A stretch of DNA of 10,111 nucleotides, from NCBI GenBank assembly GCA_002368865.1, contig DFDT01000186.1:13083-23193 (forward strand), given 5' to 3'. The notes below the pieces were generated by a model that was given only the letters and a program-made list of their open reading frames with translations, did not search any database and had not been told where the DNA came from. The position numbers and the translations under genes are program-made. Positions 5,765-10,111 of this stretch are shown piece after piece. The stretch is from Lachnospiraceae bacterium UBA3821. Its GTDB lineage: Bacteria; Bacillota; Clostridia; Lachnospirales; Lachnospiraceae. Within the stretch, counting starts at the first letter, position 1. Every line of letters starts with the position of its first letter.

Positions 5765-6538
5765 ATGGGCGCAAAGATGATTGGAATGATCGTAATATTG
5801 GTTCTCATTCTTGCAATAGTGCTGACTATTATAGTCAGCGTATACAGAGCGTATCAAAAAGTGCACAGCACGGTGACCAGTTATTCCCGGGCATTGTTTG
5901 GCACGGATAATCCCATCGAGGGGATGAAGAAGGCGGAGCTGGAGAGCGCCAGCACACCTAAATCGGTGGCGTCTGCTACCAATCTCTATCTGCCGCAGAT
6001 CATGAAGGATTTTCCCGAGTTTCACTATGATGAGATGAGGACGCGGGCGGAAAATGTGTTGACATCTTATCTGCAGAGCATTGAAAACAGCAACGCTTCC
6101 CTGCTGACGGAGGGACTCCCGGAGTTGAAAGAGAATCTGGAAATGCGGATCCAGATGCTTCGGGACCAGAATCAAAGAGAGCATTTTGAGCGAATTCATG
6201 TACATAGAACAGAGATCAATCAATATCGGAAAATAAAAGGAAGATGCAGTGTGATTCTACAGTCTTCCGTGGAATATATTCACTATGTAGAAAAGGACGG
6301 GCAGGTTACAAGCGGGTACACGGATAGGAAGGAACAGGCCAGGTACAATGTGGAGCTTGTCTATATTCAGGACAGAGATTTTGTGGAAAATACGCTGGAC
6401 ACCGGATTGGCATTGAACTGTCCTAACTGTGGCGCGCCTCTGCCGGGGCTGGGGGCAAAGAAATGTATTTACTGTGACACGCCGATCATAGAGTTTAATC
6501 TGCGCGTGTGGAATTTCAGCTCTGTGAAAGAGTCTTAG
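5765..6538 (+). CDS. Membrane-anchored protein with possible Tim44/NTF2-like domain and C-terminal zinc ribbon
   Basis: A 257-residue protein with an N-terminal transmembrane helix (about 6-27). Little precedes it and basic, polar residues follow, so the body could face the cytoplasm. Residues about 65-215 (KSVASATNLYLPQIMKDFPE onward, helices then beta strands VILQSSVEYIHYV and YNVELVYI) resemble the Tim44-like/NTF2 fold; this assignment is by pattern only. A zinc ribbon follows, with C219-x2-C222 and C234-x2-C237 (CPNCGAPL and CIYCDTP), then a short tail. AGGAGAGG (5751-5758) is 6 nt before the chosen ATG. It lies 95 nt after the SPFH zinc-ribbon gene and 15 nt before pcrA. Shared zinc ribbons suggest it works with the SPFH protein at the membrane, which is inference. 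Confidence 0.75.
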   Translation: MGAKMIGMIVILVLILAIVLTIIVSVYRAYQKVHSTVTSYSRALFGTDNPIEGMKKAELESASTPKSVASATNLYLPQIMKDFPEFHYDEMRTRAENVLTSYLQSIENSNASLLTEGLPELKENLEMRIQMLRDQNQREHFERIHVHRTEINQYRKIKGRCSVILQSSVEYIHYVEKDGQVTSGYTDRKEQARYNVELVYIQDRDFVENTLDTGLALNCPNCGAPLPGLGAKKCIYCDTPIIEFNLRVWNFSSVKES

Positions 6539-6553
6539 AAAGGAATCTTATTT

Positions 6554-8812
6554 ATGAGCGTTTATGACACTTTGAATAAAGAGCAGAAAGAGGCAGTCTG
6601 TCAGACAGAAGGACCGGTATTGCTGTTAGCGGGGGCCGGTTCCGGCAAGACGCGGACACTGACCCACCGAATCGCCTACCTGATCGATGAGATGGGCGTC
6701 AACCCCTGGAATATTCTGGCCATCACCTTTACCAACAAGGCGGCTGAGGAGATGCGGGAGCGGGTGGATCGGATCGTGGGGTTTGGCGCGGATCAGATCT
6801 GGGTCAGTACCTTCCATTCCGCTTGCGTGCGCATCCTGCGCAGACATATTGACAATCTGGGCTATGACAACAGTTTTACTATCTATGACACGGATGATCA
6901 GAAGACGGTGATGAAGGGCGTCTGCAAGCGCCTGAACATTGATACCAAGACCTATAAGGAGCGGAGCCTGTTAGCTTCCATCTCCTCGGCAAAAGACGAC
7001 CTGATCGATGTGCGGGAGTATGAGGTCAAGGCTGTGGGCGATTTTCATAAGCAGATTGTGGCGAAGGCCTACAGAGAATATCAGGAAACTTTAAAAAAGA
7101 GCAACGCACTGGATTTCGACGATATTATCGTGAAGACGGTGGAACTTTTCAAAAATTGTCCGGATGTGCTGAACGCTTATCAGGATCGTTTTAAATACAT
7201 AATGGTGGACGAGTACCAGGACACCAACATGGCGCAGTTTGAGTTGATCCGGCTGCTGGCGGACAAGTATCGGAATCTCTGCGTGGTGGGAGATGACGAC
7301 CAATCCATTTATAAATTTCGCGGTGCAAATATCCGCAATATTCTGGATTTTGAACTGCATTATCCGGAGGCCACAGTCATCAAGCTGGAGCAAAATTACC
7401 GGTCTACCCAAAATATTCTGGATGCTGCCAATGCGGTGATCCGCAACAATGTGGGCCGGAAGGATAAGGCCCTGTGGACGGATCACGGAGCGGGAAACCG
7501 ACTGCATCTGCGCCAGTTCGACAATGCCTATGAGGAGGCAGAGTATGTAGCGGATGACATCCGGAAAAAGGTGCGGGAGGGCGAACAGGACTATCGCGAT
7601 TGTGCGGTGCTGTTTCGGACCAATGCCCAGGCGAGACTGCTGGAAGAACGCATGGTGGTGGAGGGAATTCCGTACAGTGTAGTGGGCGGTGTGAATTTCT
7701 ATGCCAGAGCGGAGATCAAGGATATACTGGCCTACCTGAAAACCATAGACAATGCCCGGGATGAGGTGGCGCTCAGGCGGATCATCAATGTGCCGAAGCG
7801 CAGTATCGGTGCCGCATCCGTGGAGAAGCTTGCCGATTATGCGCAGGTGCGGGATCTCGGCCTGTATGACGCCATGTGTATGGCGGACGATGTGCCGGGA
7901 TTGGGCAAAGCAGCCACCAAGATCAAAGGGTTTGTCAATATGATCCAGGTGTTTCGAAGCGGGAGAGAATCCTATGGTATTGCGGGGATGATCCAGGCCG
8001 TGATGGAACATATCGGTTATGAGGATTATCTGCGGGATCAGGATGACGAATCGGCGGAGGACAGGCTGGCTAACCTGGATGAATTGATCACTAAGGCGGT
8101 AGCTTATGAGGAAACCCATGATGAAATCAGTCTTTCTGAGTTTCTGGAGGAGATCGCACTGGTGGCGGATATCGACAATGTGGAAGAAGGGGACAACAAG
8201 GTCCTGCTGATGACGCTGCACTCTGCCAAGGGATTGGAGTTTTCCTCCGTGTATCTGACCGGCATGGAGGATGGGTTGTTTCCCAGCTATATGACGATCA
8301 AGACAGATGCGCCGGAGGACATGGAGGAAGAGCGCAGGCTGGCTTATGTGGGCATTACGAGAGCCAAGGAGGACTTGACACTCACCTGTGCCCGGATGCG
8401 CATGATCCGCGGGGAGACCCAATACAACGCCATCAGCCGTTTCGTGCGGGAAATCCCTTCGGAGCTGATGGACAATACCATACCGGGGACGAAGCGGGCT
8501 TCGGAAGTCTATCAGAAAGTCATGCCGAAAGCGCTTCCCAGAGCGGAAAAATCCTATCAGTCAGCAAAGCCCTTTATCGCAAAAGGAATCGGGGATCTGA
8601 ACCAGCTGGCGGGAATCCAGAAAGGGATTCAGACAGCTGCTCCGGGGGTCTTGGAATATACTGTCGGTGATCGGGTGAAGCATGTAAAGTACGGTGCAGG
8701 AACCGTGAAAGATATTTTGGAGGAACCGAGAGATTACAAGGTGACGGTGGAGTTTGATCAGGCAGGGCAGAAGATCATGTATGCTTCGTTTGCAAAGTTA
8801 AAAAAATTATAA
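6554..8812 (+). CDS. pcrA: ATP-dependent 3'-5' DNA helicase PcrA (UvrD/Rep family, SF1)
   Basis: A 752-residue superfamily 1A helicase that unwinds DNA in nucleotide excision repair, plasmid rolling-circle replication and clearing of RecA or stalled RNA polymerase. All motifs are present in order: Q-motif LNKEQKEAV (7-15), Walker A AGAGSGKT (26-33), Ia TFTNKAAEEM (58-67), Walker B VDEYQDTN (218-225), motif III GDDDQSIYKFRGA (246-258), motif IV YRS (282-284), motif V MTLHSAKGLEF (553-563) and motif VI RLAYVGITRAKEDL (595-608). The C-terminus from about 700 (YTVGDRVKHVKYGAGTVKDI) is the Tudor-like domain that binds RNA polymerase in PcrA. Length is in the normal range. AAAGGAA (6539-6545) precedes the ATG by 8 nt, and the 15-nt gap to the previous stop suggests co-transcription with the SPFH and zinc-ribbon genes. 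No ligase gene (ligA) follows, unlike in Bacillus. Confidence 0.97.
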   Translation: MSVYDTLNKEQKEAVCQTEGPVLLLAGAGSGKTRTLTHRIAYLIDEMGVNPWNILAITFTNKAAEEMRERVDRIVGFGADQIWVSTFHSACVRILRRHIDNLGYDNSFTIYDTDDQKTVMKGVCKRLNIDTKTYKERSLLASISSAKDDLIDVREYEVKAVGDFHKQIVAKAYREYQETLKKSNALDFDDIIVKTVELFKNCPDVLNAYQDRFKYIMVDEYQDTNMAQFELIRLLADKYRNLCVVGDDDQSIYKFRGANIRNILDFELHYPEATVIKLEQNYRSTQNILDAANAVIRNNVGRKDKALWTDHGAGNRLHLRQFDNAYEEAEYVADDIRKKVREGEQDYRDCAVLFRTNAQARLLEERMVVEGIPYSVVGGVNFYARAEIKDILAYLKTIDNARDEVALRRIINVPKRSIGAASVEKLADYAQVRDLGLYDAMCMADDVPGLGKAATKIKGFVNMIQVFRSGRESYGIAGMIQAVMEHIGYEDYLRDQDDESAEDRLANLDELITKAVAYEETHDEISLSEFLEEIALVADIDNVEEGDNKVLLMTLHSAKGLEFSSVYLTGMEDGLFPSYMTIKTDAPEDMEEERRLAYVGITRAKEDLTLTCARMRMIRGETQYNAISRFVREIPSELMDNTIPGTKRASEVYQKVMPKALPRAEKSYQSAKPFIAKGIGDLNQLAGIQKGIQTAAPGVLEYTVGDRVKHVKYGAGTVKDILEEPRDYKVTVEFDQAGQKIMYASFAKLKKL

Positions 8813-8841
8813 GAGAAATGATAGTATTTTTCTGCAAAATG

Positions 8842-8850
8842 TGGTATGCT
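8842..8850 (+). promoter_or_regulatory. Possible extended -10 promoter upstream of the small acidic protein gene
   Basis: TGG followed by TATGCT (8845-8850) is an extended -10 motif 37 nt before the start codon. The region where a -35 would lie (about 8822-8827) is poor. No terminator follows pcrA, so read-through is the alternative source of transcript. The -10 overlaps a 5-bp inverted repeat, GTGGT/ACCAC (8841-8862). Confidence 0.4.
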
Positions 8851-8886
8851 ATTTAAGACCACCTACAAAGAAAGGAAGGTATTACT

Positions 8887-9159
8887 ATGGATAAGTTTGA
8901 AAAGGCATTGGAATTGGCAAATGAACTGAAATTGAGTGAGATTCTCGGCAAGAAAAAAGAGGAAGAGCAGGCGGAGAAGAAGTTCAATACAGTTCTTATG
9001 ATCCTGGCTATCGTCGGAGCAGTTGCTGCGGCAGCAGGTATCGTATATGCAGTATATCGTTATTTCCATCCCGACTATCTGTCTGATTTCGATGATGATA
9101 TGTTTGATGATTTTGAGGATGACGACGAAGATTTCTTTGAGGATGAGGGAGAGAACTAA
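8887..9159 (+). CDS. Small single-helix membrane protein with an extremely acidic tail
   Basis: A 90-residue protein not assigned to a known family. It has a charged helical N-terminal part rich in Lys and Glu (1-33, KKKEEEQAEKK), one transmembrane segment (about 34-57, TVLMILAIVGAVAAAAGIVY) and a C-terminal tail (about 66-90) of almost only Asp, Glu and Phe, with motifs such as FDDDMFDDFEDDDED. The AAGGAAGG box (8872-8879) is 7 nt before the ATG, a strong signal for a real gene. The gene follows pcrA by 74 nt and ends 3 nt before the rRNA methyltransferase gene, so the two are probably co-translated. By the positive-inside rule the lysine-rich N-terminus should be cytoplasmic and the acidic tail outside. 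A role in binding cations or basic proteins is speculation. Confidence 0.8.
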   Translation: MDKFEKALELANELKLSEILGKKKEEEQAEKKFNTVLMILAIVGAVAAAAGIVYAVYRYFHPDYLSDFDDDMFDDFEDDDEDFFEDEGEN

Positions 9160-9162
9160 AAT

Positions 9163-10111
9163 ATGAAAAAAGGACAGGTATATGAGGGCATCGTGGAGCG
9201 TGTCGATTTTCCCGGGAAGGGCATTGTCCGGGTGGGAGAGGAGACCGCGGTGGTAAAGATGTGCCTGCCCGGTCAGAAAGTTCGATTCTCTGTCAATAAA
9301 GTGCGCAAAGGGAAGGCGGAAGGAAGGCTTTTAGAGGTGTTGGAACATTCACCTTTGGAAACCGGAAGTCCGTGTTCCCATTTTGGCTTATGTGGCGGGT
9401 GCACTTATCTTTCTTTTCCCTATGAAGAACAATTGAAGATCAAATCTGCACAGGTAAAACGTCTGCTGGACGGCGTCCTGGAAGGCAGACAGGGCGAATG
9501 GAGTTATGAAGGCATTAAGGGAAGCCCTGTGGCTTACGAATACCGCAACAAGATGGAATTTTCTTTTGGCGATGAATACAAGGATGGTCCTCTTGCCCTT
9601 GGCATGCACAAAAGAGGCAGTTTTTATGACCTGGTGACGGTAGACGACTGCAGGATTGTGGATGCAGATTACCGACTGATCCTGAAGGTGACCAGAGAGT
9701 ATTTCGCTGATCGGGGCATTTCTTTTTTTCATCGATTGACACATCTGGGCTACCTGCGGCATTTGCTGGTAAGAAAGGCATCCAAGACCGGTGAGATTCT
9801 GGTGGCGTTAGTGACAAGCTCACAGTATGGGCAGAGCGGCGGGCAGAACGACGGGCAGCGTGTCTATGAGGATGAGGGAACATTGCTACAGGGCTTTTTG
9901 GAACAACTGTTGGCGCTGCAGGAGACGGATGAGCAGGCCGGGCGCCTGCAGGGCAGATTTGCCGGCATTTTACATATTGTGAATGATTCGGTGGCCGATG
10001 TGGTGCAGAGTGACCGCACGGACATCCTGTATGGCAAAGATTATTTCTATGAGGAGCTCTTAGGGCTGCGGTTTAAGATATCCACCTTTTCCTTTTTCCA
10101 GACCAATTCCC
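9163..10111 (+). CDS. 23S rRNA (uracil-5-)-methyltransferase, RlmD/RlmCD family (3' end outside window)
   Basis: The first 316 residues of a TrmA/RumA-type enzyme that uses S-adenosylmethionine to make 5-methyluridine in 23S rRNA. An N-terminal TRAM-like RNA-binding domain (about 1-60, with VYEGIVERVDFPGKGIVRV) is followed by the iron-sulfur cluster ligands Cys71, Cys77 and Cys80 (CSHFGLCGGC) and Cys163 (VDDCRIVD), whose spacing closely matches the RumA cluster. The core contains EYRNKMEFSFG (126-136), LGYLRHLLVRK (195-205) and VQSDRTDILYG (281-291), and the window ends within STFSFFQTNS, which precedes the methyltransferase motifs. The catalytic cysteine and SAM site lie beyond the edge. Residues about 221-262 are a Gly/Gln-rich, variable insertion. 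GAGGGAGAG (9145-9153) inside the end of the previous gene serves as ribosome binding site. RlmD, RlmC or the dual-site RlmCD type cannot be told apart from this part. Confidence 0.9.
   Translation, partial: MKKGQVYEGIVERVDFPGKGIVRVGEETAVVKMCLPGQKVRFSVNKVRKGKAEGRLLEVLEHSPLETGSPCSHFGLCGGCTYLSFPYEEQLKIKSAQVKRLLDGVLEGRQGEWSYEGIKGSPVAYEYRNKMEFSFGDEYKDGPLALGMHKRGSFYDLVTVDDCRIVDADYRLILKVTREYFADRGISFFHRLTHLGYLRHLLVRKASKTGEILVALVTSSQYGQSGGQNDGQRVYEDEGTLLQGFLEQLLALQETDEQAGRLQGRFAGILHIVNDSVADVVQSDRTDILYGKDYFYEELLGLRFKISTFSFFQTNS

Noticed and set aside
5707..5910. Short + strand frame of 67 codons
   Set aside because: It overlaps the intra-operon hairpin and the start of the 257-residue membrane protein in another frame, and has no supporting signal.
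7091..8422. Long open frame of 443 codons on the - strand
   Set aside because: It lies wholly antisense to pcrA, whose motifs are all intact. The product shows no recognisable domain and looks like a shadow of codon bias.

Overview
The window reads as chromosome of a Gram-positive Clostridia, most likely a pectin-using member of the Lachnospiraceae. Reasons: a PL9-type pectate lyase with a C-terminal membrane anchor, a lipoprotein-type binding protein, a YerC-type TrpR-like regulator, a DUF1836 protein, strong purine-rich ribosome binding sites, AT-rich spacers between moderately GC coding regions, and a PcrA-type rather than UvrD/Rep-type helicase. The genus cannot be fixed from the sequence. 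No tRNA, rRNA, CRISPR array, insertion sequence or phage gene was seen. Coding density is high and most genes are housekeeping or conserved hypothetical.

Left part (1-1800): the 3' portion of a surface pectate lyase gene (+) converges on a yerC-like regulator gene (-), with a shared hairpin terminator between them. The yerC leader contains an unusual array of three degenerate units, each a YYGAAA box plus a small hairpin. Its last unit is a 21-bp perfect dyad on the predicted transcription start.

Middle part (1800-4200): divergent from yerC is a promoter with a dyad filling its spacer. It drives a DUF1836 gene that starts at TTG (1962), followed by a HIT-family nucleotide-binding protein gene behind a structured spacer and a strong terminator. 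A stand-alone NMT1/THI5-type substrate-binding lipoprotein comes next, with no permease or ATPase in view.

Right part (4200-10111): a good extended -10 promoter drives an apparent operon of three genes. They encode an SPFH protein of the YdjI/COG4260 type ending in three zinc ribbons, a membrane-anchored protein with a possible Tim44/NTF2-like domain and one zinc ribbon, and the PcrA helicase (15-nt gap). A strong hairpin sits between the first two genes. A small one-helix protein with an extremely acidic tail follows, three bases upstream of an RlmD/RlmCD-type 23S rRNA uracil-5-methyltransferase that runs off the right edge.

No clearly new multi-gene system is visible. The most interesting items are the zinc-ribbon SPFH pair joined to pcrA, the dyad in the DUF1836 promoter spacer, and the hairpin repeat array upstream of yerC.
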